In this document: one piece after another, positions 30,088 to 38,294 of the stretch
Numbering within the stretch: the first letter of the stretch is position 1
How the letters are laid out: each line of letters opens with the position of its first letter
NCBI GenBank assembly: GCA_030825115.1
Contig: JAPJQL010000002.1
Location: 1-64,000 of the forward strand
Length of the DNA stretch: 64,000 bases
Reading direction: 5' to 3'
DNA from: Lachnospiraceae bacterium
GTDB taxonomy: Bacteria > Bacillota > Clostridia > Lachnospirales > Lachnospiraceae
The notes under the pieces: generated by a model
Databases searched by the model: none
The model's input: the letters and a program-made list of their open reading frames with translations, nothing else
What the model was told of the DNA's origin: nothing
Made by a program: the position numbers and the translations under genes

Positions 30088-30665
30088 CTATCTGCTGAAT
30101 CTGTCAAAATATGTCTGCGCCTGCTGTTCGTCTACAGAAAAACTCGTTTGGATCTTCCGGACAATCTGCTCACGGGAAAAACCCTCGTCTTTAAAGCTGA
30201 CGACCAGAGCCTGAATTCCCTGCTCAATTCCTGGTAGATTCTCTCGGTATCCATATGTACCAGATACGCCGGCTCCACTTTCAGTGTCAATCCATCCAGA
30301 TTATAGACACTGTCGGCCTGCTCCACATCCGCCGTATAGATCACTACCATCTTAATCTGTTTTAACTCTCCAAGCTTCTTCTGGTCCGCATACCGCTTTA
30401 CAACACGGGCAACATAATTAATATATTTAACAAAATTTTCCCGGTCAAAATCCGACTCATAATCAATGATAGAGATTCCTCCGTCTTTCAGTACAAACAA
30501 ATTATCAAGCCTGAGTTCATTGCTCTCAATCGCCGGAAGATTGATTGGCAGCACTCCTACAATCTCGAGGTCCGGTCTTCCAAACGGTGCCAGGCTCCTT
30601 CCTACAAGGGCTTCCCCTGTCACTTTCGATGCAATATCTTTATTCTGATATGCAATTTCTCCCAT
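30088..30665 (-). pseudogene. Degenerate Rpn/PD-(D/E)XK nuclease-family gene
   Basis: The N-terminal 145 residues (ALVGRSLAPFG, LRLDNLFVLKDGGISIIDYE, then KYINYVARVVKRY) resemble the Rpn or transposase-like PD-(D/E)XK family common in Clostridia. After TERIYQEL near 30232 the reading frame continues as nonsense to a stop at 30132. In another frame the same DNA reads GIEQGIQALVVSFKDEGFSR and ends at 30088, which is the typical C-terminal tail of the family. The middle part (helical region, often 100 or more residues) is missing. An internal deletion with frame change is the simplest reading. A truncated 177-residue protein could still be made. Confidence 0.75.
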
Positions 30666-30944
30666 ATCCCTGTTCCTTTCTTTTATTATACTTCATTTTC
30701 AATGCCGTCTGCAAGGTAAAAATCCGCAATACCTCCCTTCCCCCTGTATCCCGCTGCTCCAAACATAAATGCCGGTAACTTCTGGCGAAATGCCAGATCA
30801 TGATGAGCATAAAACACTCATTGAAATTATAGCGGATTGATTATCCGCGATAAGTATCATTAAACCCTAAAAGAGATGCCGAAAGCCCCCACAGCTTCGG
30901 CATCTCCACTTTTTCCCTGAACAACGTTTTGTTTTCTTTCACCG
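30666..30944. terminator. Intergenic region with terminator of the SLC13 operon
   Basis: A perfect 11-bp stem (30873-30883 with 30896-30906) ends the transcript of the SLC13 gene on the minus strand, followed by TTTT. Two small hairpins (near 30783-30799 and 30832-30848) lie nearby. No gene was found in this region. Confidence 0.65.
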
Positions 30945-32423
30945 TTAAAACAGCATCGTCGCCAAATTATACCCGATAAAGGTATAGGCCAGCAGAGCGA
31001 TCACCACCATCGGCGCGAACAGTGACATGATTTCCTTGAAATCCACAAGGTCCTTTCTCGAATGCAGGATTCCGCAATACGGAGAAGCCGCCGGTGTCAG
31101 CAATGCCACAAATACCATCATGATCACAGACATGCAGAGCACGGTAGAGTTGACCCCGGGATACTGGTCGGCAAAGGCCATCAGAACCGGAATCAGCACG
31201 ATCGCCATACCCGCATTGTTTGCAAAGTTTGTGGTGATAATGGCAAATGCCAGAATCAGGAACACAAACATGATATCGCTGCGCCCTCCAAGCATCGGCT
31301 GGAGCAGTTCGATCAGGAACAGCTTGATGCCGGTCGAGGTATCAGACAGCGCATTGCAGGCATAGATCGCCGCAGCAACGAGGAAATACACATCCCAGGA
31401 AAACGACTGTTTTGCAACTGCCTTAAAATCCAGAAGCGATTTCCCGTGATAGGGAATCATCATAAGTGCTACAATACAGATACTGGTCACACCGAGCATC
31501 CCCAGATTTCCCAACGTCTTTACAAAGCCAATGGTCTTAGGCGCAAAATTCGGAATCAGCAGAGCCAGTATATAGATGATGATCATCACAAAAAATGATT
31601 TCTGCTGGAAATTCATCGGCGGAATCTTCTCGCGCAGCAGGTGCTCCGTCTTTATCGTCTTAAAATGGCTCACATCCGGCCGGATCACCAGTCTGATAAA
31701 CACCAAGAACAGAATCAGCAGCAGCAGGGACATGATCACATTGTAAGCGATATAAGAGACATAATTTACCGCTGTGCCCGCTGCCTTTTCAAATGCGCTG
31801 ACCACCAGATACGACGCCCCTTTAAACGGGAACATCGGCTGACCCAGGGTCGCCCCGAAATAGATGCCGCAGACTAATATGTAAAATACTTTATCCCCCT
31901 TTTTATACTGAAACTCCTCGCATACATCTGTCACCAGCGGCCAGAGAATCAGCAGGGCCGCCAGCGGGGTCGTCATCCCGGATATGACATAGGAACAGAG
32001 CAGGATGACAAAGATAAAGATATATGGCCTTCCCTCCAGAATCTTCCAGCTAAGGAAGAACCGGGACATATATTTGGTACAGCCCACATAAGATACCCCG
32101 GCAAACAAGACCATGTTCAATGTCACTGCGATGACCGTCTCGTTTCCAAATGCGTCCAAAAACAGTTTCTTTACCGCTGCATACCCCTGCAGATCCGGCA
32201 CATATCCGCTCATTGCGATCAGCAAAAGTCCCAGCATACTTGGCCAAATGCTGTCCAGCGCCGACCACAGATACACCATACCGATAAATGCCCCCAGAAC
32301 CGTCATCCCCACCGGAGTGACCGGTCCGAACGGTTTCAGCATAGGAAATAAAAACATAAACCCCAAACCAATCGCCAGATGAAACCAATAAGTCCATTTT
32401 ACTTTTTTCATTTCTCCTGCCAT
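30945..32423 (-). CDS. SLC13/DASS-family anion permease
   Basis: A 492-residue polytopic membrane protein with about twelve helices, of the divalent-anion:sodium symporter type that carries dicarboxylates, sulfate or related anions. Two inverted halves can be seen, each with a conserved polar hairpin segment: SGMTTPLAALLILWPL in the first and ITTNFANNAGMAIVLIPV in the second. The latter resembles the SNT substrate/sodium motif with some changes. The gene lies 15 bases after the arylsulfate sulfotransferase gene and ends at a terminator. Transport of an aromatic sulfate ester or the freed phenol is a reasonable guess from context, not shown. Confidence 0.8.
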   Translation of the reverse strand: MAGEMKKVKWTYWFHLAIGLGFMFLFPMLKPFGPVTPVGMTVLGAFIGMVYLWSALDSIWPSMLGLLLIAMSGYVPDLQGYAAVKKLFLDAFGNETVIAVTLNMVLFAGVSYVGCTKYMSRFFLSWKILEGRPYIFIFVILLCSYVISGMTTPLAALLILWPLVTDVCEEFQYKKGDKVFYILVCGIYFGATLGQPMFPFKGASYLVVSAFEKAAGTAVNYVSYIAYNVIMSLLLLILFLVFIRLVIRPDVSHFKTIKTEHLLREKIPPMNFQQKSFFVMIIIYILALLIPNFAPKTIGFVKTLGNLGMLGVTSICIVALMMIPYHGKSLLDFKAVAKQSFSWDVYFLVAAAIYACNALSDTSTGIKLFLIELLQPMLGGRSDIMFVFLILAFAIITTNFANNAGMAIVLIPVLMAFADQYPGVNSTVLCMSVIMMVFVALLTPAASPYCGILHSRKDLVDFKEIMSLFAPMVVIALLAYTFIGYNLATMLF

Positions 32424-32438
32424 AAGAATTATACCCCT

Positions 32439-34325
32439 TTATCCTACCGTAACCGTAACGCCGGTCTCATATTTTTTATCTTCCACGGTCAGAGTGATCC
32501 GGTAAGAGCCGGACGGAATCCCCTCTTTGCTGACCGGGAACTCTACTGCACGTGCATCATTATCAAGGAATGTGCCTACGCACATCGCAAGGAACGGACG
32601 CTTTGTCGTCGGAACGAAATAGCGGTGTACACTTCCATCCTCCGCTTCCAGATTCATCATGACAACCGTACCCTTTTCAAAACGGGCCTTCAATACGATG
32701 CGGTCGCTCTCTTCTCCAATCCTCACATTGTAGATATCCGGAACCTCTCCGCCGTCCTCGCCCGGAAGCTCGGTCAAAAATTCCTCCGTAACGCCCAGCG
32801 TACCCAGCGCCTGGCCTTTTCCAAAGGTCACCACATCCGCCTCGTCATACAGTTTTAATTTTTCTGCGCGGTAGAAATTTGCAGGCAGATGCATCTCATA
32901 CATTACCTCATCATCCTTGATCTCACAGGTGATGGAATTCATGCTCAGCTTGTCCGACTCCGGTCCTCCTGCAAAACGGGTCGGCGGCGTATCCAGCACC
33001 TCGCCGTCCAAGCTTCCGATTCCGCCGGAATGCACCAGATAATGGCCGTCTTCATAGTACTCCACATTACAGATATAACAGGAGAAGAATTCTGCCCCCC
33101 GCTCCTTGCCATACTGCCATACCTGCTCGATCTCCATCTTATCGGTATCGATACGGTAGCGGACGCCTCTTGAGAAATTATCCTTTGCCGGAACGTACTG
33201 ATCTTTGACTTTGGAACGCCAGTGCCCGTTGTCAAAGCACATCACATCGCCTTCCGGCGTGATCAGGCAGGCGTGCTGTTCATACTGCCAGTCAAAATGT
33301 TCCAGGTCTCCAACGGGTTTGAAGAAATATTTCTGCATCTCCTCCGGCCATCCGGTCGGATCGCCCAGAATCCAGTTCAGCTCTCCGGTTTCAAAATCCC
33401 GGTTGATGATAATATCCTGATGACGTCCCGAAAAGCTTAAGCTGTTGGTCTTTTTGTCATACCACACGGCATTGTTGTGGAACCAGTCGTGTCCGTCCTG
33501 GGAACCGGAGCCGCCTGTCGGATACTGGGGCAGGACATCCTGATGGTCGTACTGGCGCAGGATCTCACCGGTATTTCTGTCTACCAGCACGCAGCAGTCC
33601 TCAACCGTCCCGCGCGGCAGGATCTGGGTCAGAATCAACAGGTTTCCATCCTCCATCTCAAACTGGTCATGATGATATCCGCCTGGAATCCGGAATTCCT
33701 TATATATCTTTCCAATCATACCAATCTCATACAAACCTGCAGTGTGGTAAGGCGGAGCCACCAGACGGTCAGAACCGACAAGCAGACGGCCGTTTTTCGC
33801 ACGCTTCATATCAAAGGCAAAGTTGCTGGTCGTATACCAGCGGCAGTCGCCGGCATAGTCATAGGCCGCGCTGTAAGCCGGGCTGGTAGGGCTGACAAAC
33901 ATGCAGTTGTCTTCCATATACTCAGCCGTCGTCTCCATCTTTGACGGCTTTATCAGTTTTTCATCTGCCTTCTCCGTCTGGATCTTAAGCACCTTTTCTT
34001 CTCCCGTGCTCAGGGTGATGACCACCGTATTCTCATAATCCGCATACAGTCCATATACCGGAATCACATGTTTCTTCGTATCGGATACCGGCCGGTACAT
34101 CATGTCTGCCTGGGCTGTTTTCCCCTTTACAACCACTTTGACAAATGCTGCCTTCTCCGTCTCAAACATCACAAGCGCCGTAAGCGGGGCGATCAGATAT
34201 GGGTTCAGCTTCACATATGGATTTTCAATGGTGTAGCTGCCTGCCTCATATTCGGCGAGAAATGCTTCCTCTGCCTTCGACTGCCGCTCAATGATACTTT
34301 CAAACTTTTTGTACTTTGCGCTCAT
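32439..34325 (-). CDS. Arylsulfate sulfotransferase (ASST family), no signal peptide
   Basis: A 628-residue enzyme of the PAPS-independent family that moves sulfate from one phenolic ester to another phenol through a sulfo-histidine. It has an N-terminal beta domain and a beta-propeller with candidate active residues His218/His219 (GYHHDQF), His279 and His283 (DGHDWFHNN), Arg301/His302 (SGRHQD) and His351 (EQHACL). The SGRHQD motif is the best family hallmark. Unlike the E. coli-type periplasmic enzyme there is no signal peptide, so it probably works in the cytoplasm. AGGAGG precedes the ATG. It is co-transcribed with an SLC13 permease and lies behind a PrfA-like box. Physiological donor and acceptor are unknown. 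Confidence 0.88.
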   Translation of the reverse strand: MSAKYKKFESIIERQSKAEEAFLAEYEAGSYTIENPYVKLNPYLIAPLTALVMFETEKAAFVKVVVKGKTAQADMMYRPVSDTKKHVIPVYGLYADYENTVVITLSTGEEKVLKIQTEKADEKLIKPSKMETTAEYMEDNCMFVSPTSPAYSAAYDYAGDCRWYTTSNFAFDMKRAKNGRLLVGSDRLVAPPYHTAGLYEIGMIGKIYKEFRIPGGYHHDQFEMEDGNLLILTQILPRGTVEDCCVLVDRNTGEILRQYDHQDVLPQYPTGGSGSQDGHDWFHNNAVWYDKKTNSLSFSGRHQDIIINRDFETGELNWILGDPTGWPEEMQKYFFKPVGDLEHFDWQYEQHACLITPEGDVMCFDNGHWRSKVKDQYVPAKDNFSRGVRYRIDTDKMEIEQVWQYGKERGAEFFSCYICNVEYYEDGHYLVHSGGIGSLDGEVLDTPPTRFAGGPESDKLSMNSITCEIKDDEVMYEMHLPANFYRAEKLKLYDEADVVTFGKGQALGTLGVTEEFLTELPGEDGGEVPDIYNVRIGEESDRIVLKARFEKGTVVMMNLEAEDGSVHRYFVPTTKRPFLAMCVGTFLDNDARAVEFPVSKEGIPSGSYRITLTVEDKKYETGVTVTVG

Positions 34326-34367
34326 TTCGCATCCTCCTGTTAAATAATTATTGATTTCGCTTACTTT

Positions 34368-34387
34368 ATCGATAGAAATCTATCGAT
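34368..34387. repeat. Palindrome in the sulfotransferase leader
   Basis: ATCGATAG and CTATCGAT are separated by 4 bases. The repeat lies at about +5 to +24 of the predicted transcript, so it may be an operator or an mRNA hairpin. Confidence 0.6.
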
Positions 34388-34398
34388 TAATTGTTTGT

Positions 34399-34440
34399 AT
34401 TTTATCAAATATGACGAAACCAAGAAATAACATATGTTAC
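34399..34440 (-). promoter_or_regulatory. PrfA-like activator box and promoter of the sulfotransferase operon
   Basis: A perfect 12-bp palindrome TAACATATGTTA (34428-34439) matches the core of the PrfA-type Crp/Fnr box (TTAACANNTGTTAA). The -10 TAAAAT is at 34399-34404, and the -35 region (TTCTTG) is poor. The palindrome centre lies 41.5 bases from the start point if that is near 34392, the position of a class II activator. Confidence 0.75.
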
Positions 34441-34457
34441 TCTTGAGACATTTTCAC

Positions 34458-34503
34458 CAAAAAAATAACGCAGGCCATCCTTTTTTCAGAATTGTCTGCG
34501 TTA
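34458..34503 (-). terminator. Terminator after the Crp/Fnr gene
   Basis: TAACGCAG (34466-34473) pairs with CTGCGTTA (34496-34503). On the minus strand it is followed by seven T, separating the regulator from the sulfotransferase operon. Confidence 0.8.
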
Positions 34504-34522
34504 CTAATTTAACTATAAAAGC

Positions 34523-35185
34523 CTAAAAATATTTCAACTGCCGCCGGCAGTCAGCATATTCCCGCATCTTGTCATGGTCCAGGATGCGGATGGCGCTGCC
34601 TTTTTTCGATATCACGCCCTCTTCTTTGAGCTGGCGGATGATCCGCGCGATCGTCACCTTATGGACACACAAAAACTTTGCCAGATCCACATTGGTACTC
34701 TGCCCCGTGACCAGATAATTTCCCCCGTCACAGATGCAGCGGTCCAGCAACAGCTTGCACAGCCGGTTTGCCACCTGACCTTCATTCCGCATCACCAGCA
34801 GTTGAAACAGATTGGCATGCTCCCTCATCGCCAGTTCCACGACATGAACCAGCTCATCAGGATTGGCCAGCAGATATTCCATGACGGAATCCTTTGGAAT
34901 CTTATAGCAGGTACACGGACTCATCGTGATAAACGTGCTGTTGGAAGCAAGATTTTCGTTCCCTGTAAACAATGCCAGGACGGCCACCATCGACGCAATC
35001 CCCTTAGACGCCGCCGTCTTCACCGAAGGCACGCTCTCATAGCCGTCCGGAGTCACCACCTCCCGGAATACGGTCCCCTTTACCAGATAATAAAGATGGG
35101 TAACCGGATCTCCCTGATAAATCAGGATCTGCCCCTTTTTATAGTGCTTAAGTTCTGCCCCCTTAAGTTTCTCCGCCTCTATCAT
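34523..35185 (-). CDS. Crp/Fnr-family regulator
   Basis: A 220-residue regulator with an N-terminal cyclic-nucleotide-type beta-roll (residues about 12-115, GQILIYQGDPVTHLYYLVKG), a long dimer helix and a C-terminal winged helix (NVDLAKFLCVHKVTIARIIRQLKEEG, recognition part HKVTIARIIRQL). The Arg-Ser pair of the cAMP site of Crp is not seen, and there is no Fnr-type Cys cluster, so the signal is unknown. It is encoded just upstream of the sulfotransferase operon, whose promoter carries a PrfA-like palindrome at the activating position. It is therefore the best candidate activator. Confidence 0.88.
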   Translation of the reverse strand: MIEAEKLKGAELKHYKKGQILIYQGDPVTHLYYLVKGTVFREVVTPDGYESVPSVKTAASKGIASMVAVLALFTGNENLASNSTFITMSPCTCYKIPKDSVMEYLLANPDELVHVVELAMREHANLFQLLVMRNEGQVANRLCKLLLDRCICDGGNYLVTGQSTNVDLAKFLCVHKVTIARIIRQLKEEGVISKKGSAIRILDHDKMREYADCRRQLKYF

Positions 35186-35266
35186 AGTCGCTCCGTAACC
35201 GCCTCCTTCTTTCGTGTCCCCTCTGCCACAGCGCCATTTCCCCCGCCTGCACAGACAGCGCCCCGC

Positions 35267-35959
35267 TTACGGCTGCTCTTCGTCCTCGTCAGCAAACAGC
35301 GGACGCAGCTCCCGGTCCGGCTCCTCTTCCTTCTCCGGCATGTATTTTTCAAAAATCACCGCAAAAATATAGGAGTTGATAAACGCCAGCAACGGAAAGC
35401 CGAACAGGAATAAGACCGGCTGTAAAATCGGCGCTACAAAAAGCGCAAGAAACGGAATTCCGATATTGATGGCAAGCATACCGATCGTCTGCAGGAAATG
35501 ACGGACCGACATAAAAAATGCGTTAAAAAGAGTCCGCTTCACCGGATTGTAGAATCTCGACTGGAGCGGGAACACAAAAAGACCGATAAACAGGTACAGA
35601 ATGCCAAATCCGCCAAAGATGGATATCATCACGGTTCGGAACGTAGATGCCTCTGTCTGCATCATCAGGAAGAAATACATATCAAAACCGATCACGGCTC
35701 CTGCTGCCAGCATCAGCAGCCAGATAATGGTAGACTGCTTGAAATTCTCCCTAAACGATTTGAAAAAGGATTTGATCGTAGCGCCTTCCTCATCCCGCAC
35801 AAGTTTCAGCGTCACATAATAAACGGCCGTAGTCGAAGCTCCAATCGTCACAATGGGGATGCTGCACACAAACCACAGCACATTTAAGATCATAATGTCA
35901 AAAAATTTGCCGATAAAACGCCATACAGGGTTATCATAATTAAAAAATCCAGAAAACAT
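35267..35959 (-). CDS. YesL-family (DUF624) membrane protein
   Basis: A 230-residue protein with about five to six membrane helices and the family start MFSGFFNYDNPVWRFIGKFFDIMILNVLW (landmarks: N-terminal Asn-Tyr-Asp and Asn-Leu-Trp). YesL proteins are often encoded near carbohydrate transport genes, but their function is unknown. The tail is highly acidic. It is divergent from a membrane-protein gene with which it shares the upstream region. Confidence 0.85.
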   Translation of the reverse strand: MFSGFFNYDNPVWRFIGKFFDIMILNVLWFVCSIPIVTIGASTTAVYYVTLKLVRDEEGATIKSFFKSFRENFKQSTIIWLLMLAAGAVIGFDMYFFLMMQTEASTFRTVMISIFGGFGILYLFIGLFVFPLQSRFYNPVKRTLFNAFFMSVRHFLQTIGMLAINIGIPFLALFVAPILQPVLFLFGFPLLAFINSYIFAVIFEKYMPEKEEEPDRELRPLFADEDEEQP

Positions 35960-36000
35960 CCTTTTTCCTCTTTTCTGATATATTATTCACATTAAAGTTT

Positions 36001-36029
36001 ATTATATCGGATTCCGTCGTAAATTGCAA
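36001..36029 (-). promoter_or_regulatory. Promoter of the YesL gene
   Basis: Minus strand TTGCAA (36024-36029), 17 bases, TATAAT (36001-36006). Confidence 0.7.
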
Positions 36030-36069
36030 TTTGCTTTCCCATATCTGCCGCAATTTCATAAAAATTTTA

Positions 36070-36099
36070 TGGATAGGTCTGGAAATTCTGTGATATACT
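36070..36099 (+). promoter_or_regulatory. Candidate promoter of the 36144 gene
   Basis: TATACT at 36094-36099 with a weak -35 TGGATA (36070-36075) at a spacing of 18. Confidence 0.45.
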
Positions 36100-36143
36100 A
36101 GAGTGCGTAATAACTCGTAAATAAAGTGCAAAGGAATCCATAT

Positions 36144-36875
36144 ATGAAGATTACAGAAGAATCATTAAAACAAAACGAACAGACTTCCCCTGTATCCCAG
36201 ACCGACACCCCGGTTGTGGAGGAACCAAAATCCGAACGGGAAAAGCTGCGGGCCATGTCAGGCAGGGACCGCCTCTGGTATATCTGGGCCTACTACAAAT
36301 TCCATATGCTTGGCGTATTGATCGCCATCGGAGTTATCTGGGGCATCGGCACTGCCATGTATCAGAAGAGTTTCGATACCGCCCTGTACTGCGTCTATCT
36401 GAACAACCGTTCCGAGACAGAGCTTGACACTACGCCGTTGGAACAGGACTTTGCCGAATATCTGGGGCTGGGCGCAAAAGAGCTGATTTCCACCGAGTCC
36501 ACATACATCTCCTATGGAGAAGATGCTACCGAATTCAGCTATGCCTCTATGGCAAAGATCACGGCCCTCGTGGCTGCCAAAGAGCTGGATATCATCATTG
36601 GAGACCGGGAAAATACAGAGCATTATGCTTCCATGAACGGCCTGTCCGATCTGACAGAGGAACTGCCTCCAGAAACGCTTGATCTGGTCCGCGAGCATCT
36701 GATCTACGCGGTTGGAAGCGACGGCACAGAGTATGCCTGCGGGATATCGCTGGCAGGCACCTGGTTTGCAGAAAAATCCCATCTCGCCCAGGACCCGCCA
36801 ATCCTCAGTGTCATCAGCAATTCCACCCATAAAGATACTGTAATTGCCCTGATTCATTATATCTTTGCCGAATAA
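36144..36875 (+). CDS. Single-pass membrane protein of unknown function
   Basis: A 243-residue protein with a hydrophilic N-terminus rich in Glu and Pro, a basic patch, one membrane helix (about residues 51-70) and an extracellular domain of about 170 residues with no recognised motif. The ATG at 36144 follows AAAGGA. It is divergent from the yesL gene. Its last 62 bases overlap the 3' end of the convergent acetyltransferase gene. I do not recognise the family. Confidence 0.75.
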   Translation: MKITEESLKQNEQTSPVSQTDTPVVEEPKSEREKLRAMSGRDRLWYIWAYYKFHMLGVLIAIGVIWGIGTAMYQKSFDTALYCVYLNNRSETELDTTPLEQDFAEYLGLGAKELISTESTYISYGEDATEFSYASMAKITALVAAKELDIIIGDRENTEHYASMNGLSDLTEELPPETLDLVREHLIYAVGSDGTEYACGISLAGTWFAEKSHLAQDPPILSVISNSTHKDTVIALIHYIFAE

Positions 36876-37515
36876 ATCGAAATCCCAGCTTCGAAAGAAC
36901 GCTGCGCGAAGCTTCATTTTCCGGATTCGTGACCGCATACACCGGACAGAGCAGTTCCTGCTCTACAAAGTCCAGGATCATGCGGCACGCTTCCACGGCA
37001 TATCCCTTCCGCCGGTATGGCGTAAACATATGGTATCCCAACTCCAGGCGCCCATCTTCTGCGCTGCATACGCCCGCCTTTCCCACCAAAACACCATCTT
37101 CCTTGCGAAAGACTGCCCACATCCCATATTCATAAAAACGGTATTGTCCTTTTATATAGGCTTCCAGTTTATCCTGCGTATAAAAAACCGTATCTGCTTC
37201 CAGGTCACAGTCTTCTTTTACAACCTTCGAAATATCATCAAGGATAAATTCCCGAATCACCAGGCGCTCAGATTCCCCGATCACCCAGGGCAGCCCCAGC
37301 TGCCGCCGCACAACCCGCTCCAGATACCGCTCATCCGCACCGTCCGGCGACCCGATGAGATATTCCGCTGCAGACAATTCCTGATCCCCGCCATCATGCA
37401 GATAACCGACAACGACCCTTCCTGCCGCTTTCGCTGCAAGAAGGGTCTTCTGGTCGTCAGAAACCGTGACGGTCACGTTCTTACCCTCTACCTGGATTTC
37501 ACGCTCCTGTGTCAT
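36814..37515 (-). CDS. GNAT-family acetyltransferase with N-terminal extension
   Basis: A 233-residue protein. Residues about 80-233 form a RimJ/RimL-like GNAT domain: LVIREFILDD at the start, GKAGVCSAEDGRLELGYHMFTPYRRKGYA containing the acetyl-CoA loop (YRRKGYA), and NPENEASRSVLSKLGFRFI at the end. The first 75 residues form a separate small domain of unknown role with GRVVVGYLHDGGDQELSAAEYLIG. The acceptor substrate is unknown. It lies 63 bases after the cyclophilin gene on the same strand. Confidence 0.85.
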   Translation of the reverse strand: MTQEREIQVEGKNVTVTVSDDQKTLLAAKAAGRVVVGYLHDGGDQELSAAEYLIGSPDGADERYLERVVRRQLGLPWVIGESERLVIREFILDDISKVVKEDCDLEADTVFYTQDKLEAYIKGQYRFYEYGMWAVFRKEDGVLVGKAGVCSAEDGRLELGYHMFTPYRRKGYAVEACRMILDFVEQELLCPVYAVTNPENEASRSVLSKLGFRFIRQRYNESGQLQYLYGWNC

Positions 37516-37578
37516 ATCCTGATCCTCAAATTCTGTTCTCTGTATCGGCTGCCGGATGACCGGCTTTTGCCTTCACAC

Positions 37579-38097
37579 TCAGGCTTTCTCCGGCTCCGGG
37601 TATTCCTCGCCAAAGGTATCCACGGTGATCGATTTGATCTTCTGCTCTTTCATCGGTCTGTCATTGTAGTCGGTTCTGGTCTCAGCGATCGCGTTCACCA
37701 CATCCATCCCCTCCACAACTTTGCCGAATGCCGCGTAGGAACCGTCAAGATGCGGAGAATTCTTATGCATGATAAAGAACTGGGAACCTGCGGAGTCCGG
37801 CATCATGGACCGGGCCATGGAAAGTACCCCCGGGGTGTGCTTTAAATCATTGGCAAAACCGTTCTGTGAAAACTCACCCTTGATGGAATAACCAGGACCG
37901 CCGGTGCCTGTCCCCTGCGGACAGCCGCCCTGAATCATAAATCCCTGGATGACCCTGTGGAAGATCAGCCCGTCATAGTAACCTTTTTTTACCAGGCTGA
38001 TAAAATTGTTTACAGTGTTCGGAGCCACCTCCGGGTATAATTCTGCACGGATCACGCCGCCGTCTTCCATCGTGATTGTAATCTCTGGATTTTTCAT
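37579..38097 (-). CDS. Cyclophilin-type peptidyl-prolyl isomerase
   Basis: A 172-residue cytoplasmic cyclophilin that speeds proline isomerisation during folding. Conserved catalytic region: FHRVIQGFMIQGGCPQGTG (Arg in FHRV, Phe and Met in GFMIQGG), then SMARSMMPDSAGSQFFI and HLDGSYAAFGKVVEGMDVV. No signal peptide. The start at 38097 follows GGGAG; upstream in-frame codons lack one. It has its own promoter. Confidence 0.94.
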   Translation of the reverse strand: MKNPEITITMEDGGVIRAELYPEVAPNTVNNFISLVKKGYYDGLIFHRVIQGFMIQGGCPQGTGTGGPGYSIKGEFSQNGFANDLKHTPGVLSMARSMMPDSAGSQFFIMHKNSPHLDGSYAAFGKVVEGMDVVNAIAETRTDYNDRPMKEQKIKSITVDTFGEEYPEPEKA

Positions 38098-38142
38098 TGT
38101 TGTGTTTTCTCCCTTCGGATTATGCATGTTATGCTATCCATT

Positions 38143-38171
38143 ACTATATCATTTATAGGGGGGTATTTCAA
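38143..38171 (-). promoter_or_regulatory. Promoter of the cyclophilin gene
   Basis: Minus strand TTGAAA (38166-38171), 17 bases, TATAGT (38143-38148). Confidence 0.65.
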
Positions 38172-38212
38172 GATTTGTTCAAAAAATATGTTTTACAAAT
38201 CCCCCACTCTCA

Positions 38213-38288
38213 TTCACAATCTGTTCACAAATCATTCAAAAACCTTTTACACAATCAACATGATTTCTTCACGATTACTGCCTATACT
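38213..38288 (+). promoter_or_regulatory. PHO-box-like repeat array and -10 box
   Basis: TTCACA at 38213 and 38224, TTCAAA at 38235 and TTTACA at 38246 follow each other with an exact period of 11. TTCACG at 38268 is in the same phase (the 38257 position does not match). The period and TTNACA unit are those of PhoP-type PHO boxes of Bacillus. A TATACT -10 (38283-38288) follows 9 bases after the last unit, and no good -35 box is present, as at activator-dependent promoters. Confidence 0.6.
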
Positions 38289-38294
38289 ATAACC

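Noticed and set aside
38213..38273. The TTCACA repeats as DnaA boxes or a replication origin
   Set aside because: The unit does not match TTATCCACA and no dnaA, dnaN or AT-rich melting region is near.
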